The notes: generated by a model not told the origin, from the letters alone. A stretch of 64,000 bases of DNA from Bradyrhizobium diazoefficiens (GCF_018131185.1 NZ_JAFCJE010000002.1:434001-498000); one strand, 5' to 3'; counted from the first letter of the stretch, positions 41,274-51,506 are shown. Numbers and translations: made by a program.

Positions 41274-42971
41274 ATGCGCAAGAATCTTCCTGTTACCGAT
41301 GTCGAGTATCCGGTTAGCGACGAGACGCTGATCGTCTCGCGGACCGATCTGAAGGGCAAGCTCAGCTACTTCAACGAGGACTTCATCGCCGCCGCCGGCT
41401 TCACGTCGGCGGAACTCATGGGCCAGCCGCACAATATCGTTCGTCACCCCGACATGCCGCCCGAGGCGTTCGACAACCTCTGGGACACGCTGAAGGCGGG
41501 GAAGCCCTGGCTCGGCGCGGTGAAGAACCGCCGCAAGAACGGCGACTTCTACTGGGTGCTCGCGACGGCCTCTCCGATCCGCGAGAACGGTCAGGTCAAG
41601 GGTTACACCTCGATCCGTACAAGACTGCCGGCCGACCAGCGCAAGCTCGCCGAGCAGGTCTACGCTGCGATCCGCGAGAAGAAGCCGCATGGCTATCGCA
41701 TCGACGCCGGCATCATTCGCCGCCGCTCGTGGCTCGACCGGTTCAGCGTCTTCACCGGCACGCTGAAGGCGCGCCTCGTGACGACGATGGCGCTCCAGCT
41801 GCTTTTCATGCTTGCGCTCGGCATCGGCGGTGCGACGCTCTCTACCGGCGGCTCGGCCGGCCTGATCCTGTCGCTGCTGGCCGTCGTCGGCGCCGCCGTC
41901 GTCAGCTTCGCCGGCTTTGCCACGATGCGCGCGATCCAGGGACCAATGCAGCATCTCAACGAGACCCTGGTCAACCTGGTGCAGGACAAGCTCGACAACC
42001 GCATCGTGATCGAGCGTGACGACGAGATCGGCGAGGCGCTGCGCAACCTCCAGACCGTGCAGACCATCATCCGCTTCAGCCGCGACGAGGTGCAAGCGGT
42101 GCAGCGCCGTGCCGAGACGCAGCGCAAAGCCGATATGACCAAACTCGCGGACGGATTCGAGGCCGCGATCGGAGAGATCGTCGAGACTGTCTCGTCGGCC
42201 GCGACCGAGCTCGAGGCGTCGGCCTCGACGCTGTCCTCGACCGCGGGCCGGGCGCAGGAGCTGGCTACAGTGGTCGCATCCGGCTCGGAAGCGGCATCCA
42301 CCAATGTCCACTCGGTGGCGTCGGCCGCCGAAGAGATGTCGTCCTCGGTGCGCGAGATCGGCCGTCAGGTGCAGGACTCCTCCCGGATCGCGAGCGAGGC
42401 GGTCAGCCAGGCCCATGCCACCACCGAACGTGTCAGCGAATTGTCGCGGGCCGCATCCCGGATCGGCGACGTCGTCGAGCTCATCAATGCGATCGCCGGC
42501 CAGACCAATCTGCTGGCGCTCAATGCCACGATCGAGGCGGCACGGGCGGGCGAGGCCGGCCGCGGCTTCGCCGTCGTGGCCTCCGAGGTCAAGGCGCTCG
42601 CCGAGCAGACGGCCAAGGCCACCGGCGAGATCGGCCAGCAGGTCGGCGGCATTCAGGCGGCGACGCAGGATTCAGTCAGCGCCATCGGCGAGATCAGCGG
42701 CACCATCGCGCGTCTGTCGGAAATCGCCGCGGCGATTGCGGCGGCCGTGGAGCAGCAGGGCGCGGCCACCCGGGAAATCGCCCGCAACGTTCAGCAGGCC
42801 GCCCAGGGCACCCAGCAGGTCTCGTCCAACGTCGGCGACGTCCAGCGCGGCGCGTCCGAAACCGGCTCGGCGTCCTCGCAGGTGCTGTCGGCGGCGCAGA
42901 TGCTGTCCCGCGATTCCAACCGTCTCAAGCTCGAGGTCGGCAAGTTCCTCAACTCCGTCCGCGCCGCGTGA
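41274..42971 (+). CDS. PAS-domain, Aer-like methyl-accepting chemotaxis protein
   Basis: A 565-residue receptor. An N-terminal PAS domain covers about 20-120 ([54 protein letters not shown]). A membrane hairpin follows at about 165-215, then a HAMP-like linker, and an MCP signalling domain from about 300 to the end. There is no periplasmic ligand domain, so it senses from inside, as Aer does for redox state; [11 protein letters not shown] is the typical Aer PAS signature. FAD binding is inferred. It ends SVRAA without a CheR pentapeptide and is 249 bases downstream of the first receptor. Confidence 0.93.
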   Translation: MRKNLPVTDVEYPVSDETLIVSRTDLKGKLSYFNEDFIAAAGFTSAELMGQPHNIVRHPDMPPEAFDNLWDTLKAGKPWLGAVKNRRKNGDFYWVLATASPIRENGQVKGYTSIRTRLPADQRKLAEQVYAAIREKKPHGYRIDAGIIRRRSWLDRFSVFTGTLKARLVTTMALQLLFMLALGIGGATLSTGGSAGLILSLLAVVGAAVVSFAGFATMRAIQGPMQHLNETLVNLVQDKLDNRIVIERDDEIGEALRNLQTVQTIIRFSRDEVQAVQRRAETQRKADMTKLADGFEAAIGEIVETVSSAATELEASASTLSSTAGRAQELATVVASGSEAASTNVHSVASAAEEMSSSVREIGRQVQDSSRIASEAVSQAHATTERVSELSRAASRIGDVVELINAIAGQTNLLALNATIEAARAGEAGRGFAVVASEVKALAEQTAKATGEIGQQVGGIQAATQDSVSAIGEISGTIARLSEIAAAIAAAVEQQGAATREIARNVQQAAQGTQQVSSNVGDVQRGASETGSASSQVLSAAQMLSRDSNRLKLEVGKFLNSVRAA

Positions 42972-43141
42972 GGCGGAGCGGCCGCATGGCTGCGATGTAG
43001 ATTTCGCAGTGCGGTAGCAAGGAAGTGAAGGCGGAAAGTCTGCCGGAGGTTAGCGTTTCCGGCGGTGCTCAGGTAAAGGGGAACGGGGATCGCCCGGGGG
43101 GCGGATTCCACATTCTCGTTTGACCTGGAATTGCCTGGCGC

Positions 43142-46100
43142 ATGATTGCACTGGTCCGTATCGCCCTGAGCCGGCCCTATACTTTCGTCGTGCTCGCGCT
43201 TCTGCTGCTGATCATCGGACCGCTCGCGGCGCTGCGGACGCCGACCGACATCTTCCCGGACATTCGCATTCCCGTGATCGGCGTGGTCTGGCAGTACACC
43301 GGCCTGCCGCCCGACCAGATGTCCGGCCGCATCACGACGCCGTTCCAGCGTGCTCTGACGACGACGGTCAACGACATCGAGCACATTACAGCCAATTCGT
43401 ACAACGGCTTTGGCATCATCAAGATATTCTTTCAGCCGAACGTCGACATCCGCACCGCCAACGCCCAGGTCACTGCGATCTCGCAGACGCTGCTGAAGCA
43501 GATGCCGCCGGGTGCGACGCCGCCCTTGATCCTGAACTATTCGGCTTCCACCGTGCCCATCATTCAGGTCGCGCTGTCAGGCGAGGGGCTCACCGAACAG
43601 AATCTCGCCGATATCGGCATCAACCAGCTGCGCACGCCCCTGGTCACCGTGCCCGGTGCGGCGATCCCGTACCCCTTCGGTGGCAAGCAGCGTCAGGTCC
43701 AGATCGACCTCGATCCCACTGCGCTCCAGGCCCGCGGCCTCTCGGGCCAGGACGTCGCCAATGCGCTGGCCGCCCAGAACCTGATCACACCGGTCGGCAC
43801 CCAGAAGATCGGTCAGTTCGAGTACAACATCCAGCTCAATAACTCGCCGCTTCGGATCGACGAGCTCGGCGATCTGCCGATCAAGACCGTCAATGGCGCC
43901 ATGGTCTATGTGCGCGACGTTGCGACCGTCCGCGACGGCAATCCGCCGCAGACCAACATTGTCCACGTCGACGGCAATCGCTCGGTGCTGATGATGGTGC
44001 TGAAAGCGGGCGCGACCTCGACGCTCGACATTATCGCCGGCATCAAGCAGAAGGTCATCGACGTCAAGGATCAGATGCCCGACGCGCTGAAGATCGGCTT
44101 CATCGGCGATCAGTCGGTGTTCGTCCGCGGCGCAATCCAGGGTGTCGCCTTCGAAGGCGTGATCGCGGCGCTGCTCACCAGTGTCATGATCCTGCTGTTC
44201 CTCGGCAGCTGGCGCTCGACCATCATCATCGCGGTGTCGATCCCGTTGTCGGTGCTGGGCGCCATCATCATGCTGTCGGCGATCGGCGAGACGCTGAACA
44301 TCATGACGCTCGGCGGGCTTGCGCTCGCGGTCGGCATCCTCGTCGACGACGCCACGGTGACGATCGAGAACATCAACTACCATCTGGAGCAGGGCAAGCC
44401 GGTCGAGCAGTCGATACTCGACGGCGCCAACCAGATCGTGACGCCGGCCTTCGTGTCGCTGCTGTGCATCTGCATCGTGTTCGTGCCGATGTTCTTCCTG
44501 AGCGGCGTCGCGCGCTTCCTGTTCGTGCCGATGGCGGAAGCCGTGATGTTCGCGATGATCTGGTCGTTTATCCTATCGCGCACGCTGGTGCCGACCATGG
44601 CGAACTATCTGCTCAAGGCGCACGTCCATCACGAAGGCGGGCCGCCGAAATCGCGCAATCCCTTCGTCTGGTTTCAGCGCGGCTTCGAGGCGCGGTTCGA
44701 GCGTATCCGCGGCGGCTACCATAATTTCCTTGGACTTGCGCTGGCGCATCGCGCGGTGTTCGTGATCGGCTTCCTCTGCGTCGTCGGCGCGTCCTTCGCG
44801 CTGGTGCCGTTTCTCGGGCGCAATTTCTTTCCGGCGGTCGATGCTGGCAACATCCTGATGCATGTCCGCACGCAAGTAGGCACCCGCGTCGAGGAGACCG
44901 CCAACCAGCTCGCGGACATCCAGAAGGCGGTGCGCAAGCTGATCCCGGGTGAGATCGAAACCATGACCGACAATATCGGCATGCCGATCTCCGGCATCAA
45001 CATGACCTACAACAACACCGGCGTGATCGGCCCGCAGGACGGCGACATCCAGATCAAGCTGAAGGAGGGCCACAAGCCGACAGAGGAGCACGTCAGGGTG
45101 CTCCGTGAGCAGCTGCCGCGCCTGTTTCCCGGGGTCAGCTTCGCGTTCCTGCCGGCCGACATCGTCAGCCAGATCCTGAATTTCGGCGCGCCGGCGCCGA
45201 TCGACCTGCAAATCCGCGGCGCCAATCTCAGCGCCAACTTCGCCTACGCCAACAGTCTGCTGGCGAAGGTCCGCAAGATTCCCGGCGTTGCCGATGCGCG
45301 TATCCAGCAATCGCCGAACAACCCGACCTTCAACATCGACGTCGATCGTACCCGCGCGCAATATGTCGGCCTGACCGAGCGCGACGTCACCAACAGCCTC
45401 GTGGTCAATCTCGCCGGATCCTCGCAGGTGGCGCCGACCTACTACCTCAACCCTGATAACGGCGTGTCCTACTCGATCGTGATGCAGACACCGCAATACC
45501 AGATCGATTCGCTCAGCGCGCTGCAGACGCTGCCGATCACCGCGGCCGGCAATTCGCAGTCGCCGATCCTCGGCGGCATCGCCGAGATCAAGCGTTCGAC
45601 CTCGAGCGCGGTGGTGTCGCAATACGACATCCAGTCGATGGTGCAGATCTTTGCCACGACCACAGGCCGCGATCTCGGCGCTGTCGCCGCCGACATCCGT
45701 CAGCTGATAGCCAACACCGCCAAGGAGGTGCCGAAGGGGTCTTCCGTGGTGCTGCTCGGCCAAGTGCAGACCATGAACAGTGCCTTCACCGGCCTGCTGT
45801 TCGGTCTGCTGGGTGCCGTCGTGCTGATCTACTTCCTGATCGTTGTGAACTTCCAGTCCTGGTCCGATCCGTTCGTGATCATCACCGCTTTGCCGGCCGC
45901 GCTCGCCGGCATCGTCTGGATGCTGTTCATGACCGAGACGACGCTGTCAGTACCCGCGCTCACTGGCGCCATCATGTGCATGGGCGTTGCCACCGCAAAC
46001 AGCGTGCTCGTGATCTCCTTCGCCCGCGAGCGATACGAGGAACTCGGCGATCCCATCGCGGCCGCGCTCGAAGCCGGCTTCGTCCGGTTCCGTCCCGTGT

Positions 46101-46321
46101 TGATGACCGCGCTCGCCATGATCATCGGCATGGCGCCGATGGCCCTGGGGCTCGGCGAGGGCGGCGAGCAGAATGCGCCGCTCGGCCGCGCCGTGATCGG
46201 CGGCCTGATCTTTGCAACCTTCGCCACGCTGATGTTCGTTCCCGTGGTGTTCAGCATGGTACACAAGAAACAAGGCGCCAAAGCCGCCGCCCCATCGGAG
46301 ACCGCGCATGTCGCCCACTGA
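43142..46321 (+). CDS. RND-family efflux permease (HAE1/AcrB-like)
   Basis: A 1059-residue inner-membrane pump subunit. TM1 is at about 10-30, followed by a large periplasmic porter domain. The paired proton-relay Asp residues lie in TM4 (AVGILVDDATVTIENIN, about residue 400), and a second porter domain and TM7-12 follow. The TPTDIFPDIRIPVIGVVWQY start and GRNFFPAVDAGNILMHVRTQ are RND-typical. It has an unusual gene order: permease first, adaptor second, overlapping by 14 bases. No outer-membrane factor is encoded nearby. The substrate is unknown (drug or lipid-like molecule). Confidence 0.94.
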   Translation: MIALVRIALSRPYTFVVLALLLLIIGPLAALRTPTDIFPDIRIPVIGVVWQYTGLPPDQMSGRITTPFQRALTTTVNDIEHITANSYNGFGIIKIFFQPNVDIRTANAQVTAISQTLLKQMPPGATPPLILNYSASTVPIIQVALSGEGLTEQNLADIGINQLRTPLVTVPGAAIPYPFGGKQRQVQIDLDPTALQARGLSGQDVANALAAQNLITPVGTQKIGQFEYNIQLNNSPLRIDELGDLPIKTVNGAMVYVRDVATVRDGNPPQTNIVHVDGNRSVLMMVLKAGATSTLDIIAGIKQKVIDVKDQMPDALKIGFIGDQSVFVRGAIQGVAFEGVIAALLTSVMILLFLGSWRSTIIIAVSIPLSVLGAIIMLSAIGETLNIMTLGGLALAVGILVDDATVTIENINYHLEQGKPVEQSILDGANQIVTPAFVSLLCICIVFVPMFFLSGVARFLFVPMAEAVMFAMIWSFILSRTLVPTMANYLLKAHVHHEGGPPKSRNPFVWFQRGFEARFERIRGGYHNFLGLALAHRAVFVIGFLCVVGASFALVPFLGRNFFPAVDAGNILMHVRTQVGTRVEETANQLADIQKAVRKLIPGEIETMTDNIGMPISGINMTYNNTGVIGPQDGDIQIKLKEGHKPTEEHVRVLREQLPRLFPGVSFAFLPADIVSQILNFGAPAPIDLQIRGANLSANFAYANSLLAKVRKIPGVADARIQQSPNNPTFNIDVDRTRAQYVGLTERDVTNSLVVNLAGSSQVAPTYYLNPDNGVSYSIVMQTPQYQIDSLSALQTLPITAAGNSQSPILGGIAEIKRSTSSAVVSQYDIQSMVQIFATTTGRDLGAVAADIRQLIANTAKEVPKGSSVVLLGQVQTMNSAFTGLLFGLLGAVVLIYFLIVVNFQSWSDPFVIITALPAALAGIVWMLFMTETTLSVPALTGAIMCMGVATANSVLVISFARERYEELGDPIAAALEAGFVRFRPVLMTALAMIIGMAPMALGLGEGGEQNAPLGRAVIGGLIFATFATLMFVPVVFSMVHKKQGAKAAAPSETAHVAH

Positions 46322-47504
46322 ACCCCGCTCCCCGGTGTCGCACCGGAAACTGGGCATCTTCGGCGTGGTGGCGCTGATTGCGGCAGGCCTTGTGGTCGGC
46401 ACCGGCATCCGCGCCCGCGAGGAGCAGGGCACCAAGCTGAAGGAATGGACCGACGATCAGGCCATTCCCAGCGTCGCGGTAACCCAGCCCAACGCCAAGG
46501 CGCTCCACGCCACCCTCGATCTGCCGGGCCGGCTGGAGGCCTATTATCGCGCCCCGATCTTCGCGCGCGTGTCGGGTTACCTGAAGAGCTGGAACGCAGA
46601 CATCGGCGCCCGCGTCAAGGCAGGGCAGGTGATCGCCGAGATCGAGGCGCCGGACCTCGATCAGCAGCTCTTGCAGGCCCGCGCCGACCTCGCCAGCCAG
46701 CAGGCCAGCGCCCGGCTGTCGGAAGCGACGCTGAACCGGCGTAAGACGCTCGTCGCCTCGAACTTCGTCTCGGCGCAGGAGATCGACGAGCGCACCGCCG
46801 ATCTTTCCAACAAGAACGCTGCTGTGAATTCGGGCAAGGCCAATGTCGAGCGGCTGGAAGCACTGGCCGGCTACAAGAAGATCACCGCACCATTCGATGG
46901 CGTCGTGACCGCGCGCGATACCGACGTCGGCGCGCTGATCAATGCTGGTGGCGGCTCGGGCCCGGCGATGTTCGTGATCTCCGACATCACCAAGCTGCGC
47001 GTCTACGTTAATGTTCCCCAGAACTATGTCCCGGCGATCAAGATCGGCGCCAAAGCCACCATCACGTTGCCCGAATACCCGAACCGGACCTTCCAGGCGA
47101 CCGTGGAAGCTTCCTCGCAGGCCGTCGACGTCGCCTCCGGCACCACGCGCATGCAGCTCGGGCTCGACAATTCGTCAGGCGAGCTGATGCCCGGCGGCTA
47201 TGCCAGCGTGAAGTTGAATCTCCAGCGCGACTCTGCGCCGCTCAGCATCCCCGCCAGCGCGCTGATCTTCAACAGCAACGGCCTGCGTGTCGCGACCGTC
47301 GGCCCGGACGACAGAGTGCTGTTCAAGCCCGTGACCATCGCCCGCGATCTCGGCCGCGAGATCGAGCTGGCCTCGGGCATCGCCGCGGACGATCGCGTCA
47401 TCACAGCGCCGCCGGACGGCCTTTCCAACGGGGACGCAGTGCGCGTGGTTGGCGCCAAGGCCAAGCCGGCGACCGCGTCGGAGAAGCAGCCGACGAAGGG
47501 GTGA
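46308..47504 (+). CDS. RND efflux periplasmic adaptor (membrane fusion protein)
   Basis: A 398-residue adaptor. An N-terminal membrane anchor or signal is at about residues 15-35, followed by the lipoyl half-motif GRLEAYYRAPIFARVSGYLKS, an alpha-helical hairpin (about 110-175), a second lipoyl half (ITAPFDGVVTARDTDVGALI), beta-barrel and membrane-proximal domains. It connects the RND pump to an outer-membrane channel. It starts inside the permease gene, so translation is probably coupled. Confidence 0.93.
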   Translation: MSPTEPRSPVSHRKLGIFGVVALIAAGLVVGTGIRAREEQGTKLKEWTDDQAIPSVAVTQPNAKALHATLDLPGRLEAYYRAPIFARVSGYLKSWNADIGARVKAGQVIAEIEAPDLDQQLLQARADLASQQASARLSEATLNRRKTLVASNFVSAQEIDERTADLSNKNAAVNSGKANVERLEALAGYKKITAPFDGVVTARDTDVGALINAGGGSGPAMFVISDITKLRVYVNVPQNYVPAIKIGAKATITLPEYPNRTFQATVEASSQAVDVASGTTRMQLGLDNSSGELMPGGYASVKLNLQRDSAPLSIPASALIFNSNGLRVATVGPDDRVLFKPVTIARDLGREIELASGIAADDRVITAPPDGLSNGDAVRVVGAKAKPATASEKQPTKG

Positions 47505-47509
47505 GGGGT

Positions 47510-47649
47510 CTCGTGCCCCGGACGCAGCGCAGCACGAAGTGATGCGCTGCAGAGCCGGGGCCCGGTTTGTTTCACAGAGTTCAATGCGGCCTTCTGGGTC
47601 CCGGCGCTGCGGAGCGGCACTTCGCGCCGCACCGCGTCCGGGACACGAG
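47510..47649. repeat. Intergenic inverted repeat (CTCGTGCCCCGGACGC type)
   Basis: CTCGTGCCCCGGACGC (47510-47525) and GCGTCCGGGACACGAG (47634-47649) are complementary with one mismatch; GCGCTGC-rich internal arms (CCGGGGCCC, GGGTCCCGG) add structure. It fills the gap between the convergent RND adaptor and thiolase-like genes. Related copies occur at about 54518-54575 and 62558-62728. Confidence 0.85.
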
Positions 47650-47655
47650 CGCGAG

Positions 47656-49164
47656 CTACGCCATCCGCCACTCGGGCACGCCATCCGCCGCCATTGCGAT
47701 TTCTCCTGTCGACCCCACCGGCGTCCGATCCATATTTAGCAGATGCGCCAGCGTCGCGCCATCGCTCGCCGGGATCCGCGCGAGCGTGCGTCGGTCGTCT
47801 TCTGTCCGCAGCATCGCCACGCCGTGCTCGGCATCGCCACCACGGCCATAGAGCACCGTGAAACTCTCGACCTTGCCCCTGCCCGAAGCCTCCGCGACGA
47901 ACTCCGGCACCGCGCGCTTGTTGCGGTCCGCCTCGCCTTGCACGCTGGTCTCCTGCGCCAGCGCTTCACGCGACGCCGTCTTCGACAGTACAAGCGCGTG
48001 ATGCTTGGTGACGAAGCCGCCCTGGCCGTAGAGCAGGCCGAGTCTGGCGCCGTCGCGCACACGCCGCACCATCGCGCAGGCGGCATGCGTCATGTAGGTG
48101 TTGAGCGGCGCGCCGAAAAAGGTGAGGCCGCCCGTCACCGTCGGCTGCACGTCGGCGCCAAGCCCGAGCGTCCGCCGCGCCATCTTGGGCACACAGGGGA
48201 AGCAGCTGTAGAGCTCGATCGCGTCGAATCTCTTGCCGTCGCCGCCGGCGAGATCCATCACGGACTTCAGAACCGCATTCTGCGGATGGCTTTCGTAGAA
48301 CTGGTCGCGCAAGAGATAGTCGCGCGGCTCCTCAGCCGAGGCGCCACCGAGCGGATAAACTAATTTGTCCTCGGCAATGCCCGCCGCACGCGCCTTGGCG
48401 AGGCTGGTGAGCAGCAGCGCGCCGCCCATGTTGACGCTGGGGTTGGCGACCATCAGCTTGTTGTACGGCCAGGCGATCAAACGATTGTCCGCGGTCGGCG
48501 TCGTGATCTCCTCGGGCGCATAGCGCCGCTTCAGCCAGGCATTGGGATTTTGCGCGGCGGCCTCCGAATAGCGTGACCACAGCGTGCCGGATTCGGTCAT
48601 CGCCTCGCGCGGCGTCTGGCCCCAATGCGCCGACGAAGCGGCCTCGTAGAACGGATAGACTGTGACCGGGCGAAACACACCGAGCTTCACCGCCAGCGGC
48701 TTCTGGAACGCCGCGCCGCGCTTGGGCTCCTCGACGTCGTGTGCGAACGGCGTCCATGGCAGTTTCGCGCCCGCGCGCTCGGCCTTGGTCGCGGTCGACT
48801 GCGCCTCGGCGCCGCAGACTGCGGCGACGGTACATTCGCCGCGCGCAATGCGCTTGGCCGCTTCGTGGATGTAGCGGATTGGACTCTCGCCGCCAACGGG
48901 GCCGTAATAGCAATGTGCGGGCGAGATGCCGAGCCGCTGCGCCAGCAGCTGCTCCGGATCGCGATAGCGCCAACTCAGGAAGTTGACGACGTCGAGGGAT
49001 TGCACCTGGCCGAGCAGTTTTGCGCCGGCGTCAGCCTCGGCGCGCCGCAGCGCCTGTTCGAGCAGATCGAGCGGCTCGAGGCCGTCGGTGATCTCCTTCG
49101 GACGGTCGACGATCTCGCCGATGCCGACGATGACGGGGATGCGGTCTTCTTGGGTATTGGTCAT
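47656..49164 (-). CDS. Thiolase-like acetyl-CoA acetyltransferase-family protein lacking the nucleophilic Cys
   Basis: A 502-residue protein with a thiolase/SCP-x-like fold and a C-terminal OB-fold-like part (from about 415). The segment PAHCYYGPVGGESPIRYI occupies the place where thiolases have the nucleophilic cysteine (CGSG/CASG); aligning to the GxExxS motif downstream (VCGAEAQS) puts Gly there. GGFVTKHHALVLSKTAS is the usual late His region. It is therefore unlikely to do classical thiolysis. It lies in the acyl-CoA region, 47 bases upstream of the nitronate monooxygenase stop. Function unknown; possibly an acyl-CoA-binding or non-cleaving role. Confidence 0.8.
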   Translation of the reverse strand: MTNTQEDRIPVIVGIGEIVDRPKEITDGLEPLDLLEQALRRAEADAGAKLLGQVQSLDVVNFLSWRYRDPEQLLAQRLGISPAHCYYGPVGGESPIRYIHEAAKRIARGECTVAAVCGAEAQSTATKAERAGAKLPWTPFAHDVEEPKRGAAFQKPLAVKLGVFRPVTVYPFYEAASSAHWGQTPREAMTESGTLWSRYSEAAAQNPNAWLKRRYAPEEITTPTADNRLIAWPYNKLMVANPSVNMGGALLLTSLAKARAAGIAEDKLVYPLGGASAEEPRDYLLRDQFYESHPQNAVLKSVMDLAGGDGKRFDAIELYSCFPCVPKMARRTLGLGADVQPTVTGGLTFFGAPLNTYMTHAACAMVRRVRDGARLGLLYGQGGFVTKHHALVLSKTASREALAQETSVQGEADRNKRAVPEFVAEASGRGKVESFTVLYGRGGDAEHGVAMLRTEDDRRTLARIPASDGATLAHLLNMDRTPVGSTGEIAMAADGVPEWRMA

Positions 49165-49211
49165 TTCTTCTTTGCTTCACGTTTTCAGATTTCGAGCACG
49201 CTGGCCGCGAC

Positions 49212-50345
49212 TCACTCCGCCACCAGCGCATTCATGTGCTCGACGGCTTCGGCGAAATCTTCTTTGAACTCCTGCACCACGGCGCCGGCGGACTTCACGC
49301 TGTCGATCAGGCCGACGCCCTGGCCGACGAAATAGCTGACGAGATCGCGCGCCCTCGCGTTGCCGCTCGCGGCAGCCCGGTCGATCGAGTTGAAGGCATC
49401 GCGGCTGATGATGCTCTGCAGCGGCATCGGCAGCGCGCCCGGGCTGTCGGGCGCGCGATCCCAGGCATCGGTCCAGACCGAGCGAAGCTGCCGCGCCGGC
49501 TTCCCCGTGCGCCCCTTCGATCGCACGGCGTCGCGCGAGGACGCCGCGATCATCTTCTCGCGAAAGATCTCGGTGGTCTCGGCCTCCACCGTCGCAAGCC
49601 ACACCGAGCCGGTCCAGGCGCCGGCCGCGCCCATCGCCATGCAGGCCGCCATCTGACGACCGGTCATGATGCCGCCGGCCGCCAGCACCGGCACGTCGCG
49701 GATGTTCTTGATCGCCTTGATCACCTCGGGCACCAGCACCATGGTCGAGACCTCGCCGCAATGGCCGCCGGCCTCGGTGCCCTGCACCACGAGGATGTCG
49801 ACACCGGCCGCGACCTGGCGCAGCGCGTGCTCCTTGGCGCCGACGAGCGCTGCGACCGGCACACCGTTTTTCTTGCCCATCTCGATCATTGCCTTCGGCG
49901 GCACGCCGAGCGCATTGGCGATCAGCCGGATCGGATGATTGAACGCGACCTCGAGCAGCTCGAGCGCCGTCTTCCCGTCGAAGGGCTGCGGCTGGTTGGC
50001 GTCCACTTCAGTCGTGGTCAGCTCGATGTCGTACTTCCTCAGGAGATCGCGCGTGTAGCTGCGGTGCTCCTGCGGCACGCGCGCTTCGAGGCTCTTCCAG
50101 GTGACGTCCTTCTCGCCCGCGGTCGAGATGTTCTCGGGAATCAGCACGTCGATGCCGTAGGGCTTGCCGTCGACGTGATCGTCGATCCATTTCAGCTCGC
50201 GTTCGAGCGTATCAGGTGTGTGCACCGTGGCACCCAGCACGCCGAAGCCGCCGGCCCGGCTGACGGCGGCGACGACGTCGCGGCAATGGCTGAAAGCCAG
50301 TAGCGGGAACTCGATGCCCAGCATGTCGCAGATCGGCGATTTCAT
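49212..50345 (-). CDS. Nitronate monooxygenase-family FMN enzyme
   Basis: A 377-residue TIM-barrel flavoenzyme (NMO/2-nitropropane dioxygenase family). FMN-binding and catalytic regions are visible: VSRAGGFGVLGA at the N-terminus, VVQGTEAGGHCGE with the catalytic His position (GGHCG), and VLAAGGIMTGRQMAACMAMGA. The Met at 50345 follows GGGAGGGAG; upstream in-frame sequence is non-conserved. Real substrates may be alkyl nitronates or an acyl-CoA-type compound, given the neighbours. It is the first gene of the pair with the thiolase-like protein. Confidence 0.88.
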   Translation of the reverse strand: MKSPICDMLGIEFPLLAFSHCRDVVAAVSRAGGFGVLGATVHTPDTLERELKWIDDHVDGKPYGIDVLIPENISTAGEKDVTWKSLEARVPQEHRSYTRDLLRKYDIELTTTEVDANQPQPFDGKTALELLEVAFNHPIRLIANALGVPPKAMIEMGKKNGVPVAALVGAKEHALRQVAAGVDILVVQGTEAGGHCGEVSTMVLVPEVIKAIKNIRDVPVLAAGGIMTGRQMAACMAMGAAGAWTGSVWLATVEAETTEIFREKMIAASSRDAVRSKGRTGKPARQLRSVWTDAWDRAPDSPGALPMPLQSIISRDAFNSIDRAAASGNARARDLVSYFVGQGVGLIDSVKSAGAVVQEFKEDFAEAVEHMNALVAE

Positions 50346-50567
50346 AGCTCCCTCCCGGCGGCCTGCGCGTTCTCGCTGCTTTCGTCGCGAAGCAAGCTGA
50401 CGCGACCCGATCGATGACATGCCGGATTCGGCGAGGCATCTTGTGTGTAGGCGTCGGCTCCATCCGCAGGCCGCGCCGTCTTGCGGGGCGCTCCCGGAAT
50501 GACAGCGGGGAAGGGGTGCCATGACAAAACGTGAAGCAGCCTCGCCCGGCAATGCGTTGCGGTGCCC

Positions 50568-50595
50568 TTGTCATTGGCCATTCGCGGGCTAATTA
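50568..50595 (+). promoter_or_regulatory. Sigma70-like promoter for the YghU-type gene
   Basis: TTGTCA (50568-50573) and TAATTA (50590-50595) are separated by 16 bases and sit 33 bases before the ATG at 50628. TGGAG precedes that ATG as ribosome-binding site. Upstream, around 50475-50520, CTCCCGGAATGACAGC resembles half of an intergenic repeat. Confidence 0.5.
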
Positions 50596-50627
50596 ATGCA
50601 AGCGCATCTTTCCGCTGGAGCCCTCGC

Positions 50628-51503
50628 ATGACCGACACCCCCGCCTATGTGCCGCCCAAGGTCTGGACCTGGAACAAGGAGAATGGCGGGCAGTTCGCCA
50701 GCATCAACCGCCCCATCGCCGGCCCGACCCACGACAAGGAACTGCCGGTCGGCAAGCATCCCCTCCAGCTCTATTCGCTGGCGACGCCGAACGGGGTGAA
50801 GGTCACGGTGATGCTGGAAGAGCTTCTGGCGCTCGGCCACAAGGGTGCCGAATACGACGCCTGGCTGATCAAGATCGGCAACGGCGATCAGTTCGGCAGC
50901 GGCTTCGTCGACATCAACCCGAACTCGAAGATTCCAGCGCTGATGGATCGCTCCGGTCCGGAGCCGATCCGGGTGTTCGAGTCCGGCTCGATCCTGTTCT
51001 ACCTCGCCGAGAAATTCGGCGCCTTCCTGCCGGAGGACGTCAAGACCCGCACCGAGGCGATGTCCTGGCTGTTCTGGCAAATGGGCAGCGCGCCCTATCT
51101 CGGCGGCGGCTTCGGCCATTTCTACGCCTACGCGCCGACCAAGATCGAATACGCCATCGATCGCTTCGCGATGGAGACCAAGCGCCAACTCGACGTGCTC
51201 GACCGGCGCCTCGCGGACAACGAATATCTCGCAGGCAAGGAGTATACGATCGCCGACATGGCGGTGTGGCCGTGGTACGGCGCGCTTGCCAAGGGGCTGG
51301 TCTATGGTGCCGGCGAATTCCTCTCGGTGCAGGACTACAAGAACGTACAGCGCTGGACCGACCAGATCGCGCAGCGCCCCGCCGTGAAACGCGGCCGCAT
51401 GGTCAACCGCGTCTCCGGCGATCCCGCCAGCCAGCTCCACGAGCGGCATGACGCGTCCGATTTCGAGACCAAGACCCAGGACAAGATCGCGCCCGCGACG
51501 TAG
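50628..51503 (+). CDS. yghU: Glutathione S-transferase family protein (YghU-like)
   Basis: A 291-residue GST of the nu class (YghU). The N-terminal thioredoxin-like domain begins near HPLQLYSLATPNGVKVTVML and includes INPNSKIPALMD and the Glu-Ser motif RVFESGSILFYLAEKFG (cis-Pro and ESG glutathione-binding). The C-terminal helical domain has EYTIADMAVWPWYGAL. Length agrees with E. coli YghU (288). It has disulfide-reductase-like activity on organic hydroperoxides in relatives. It stands alone with its own promoter. Confidence 0.9.
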   Translation: MTDTPAYVPPKVWTWNKENGGQFASINRPIAGPTHDKELPVGKHPLQLYSLATPNGVKVTVMLEELLALGHKGAEYDAWLIKIGNGDQFGSGFVDINPNSKIPALMDRSGPEPIRVFESGSILFYLAEKFGAFLPEDVKTRTEAMSWLFWQMGSAPYLGGGFGHFYAYAPTKIEYAIDRFAMETKRQLDVLDRRLADNEYLAGKEYTIADMAVWPWYGALAKGLVYGAGEFLSVQDYKNVQRWTDQIAQRPAVKRGRMVNRVSGDPASQLHERHDASDFETKTQDKIAPAT

Positions 51504-51506
51504 AGG

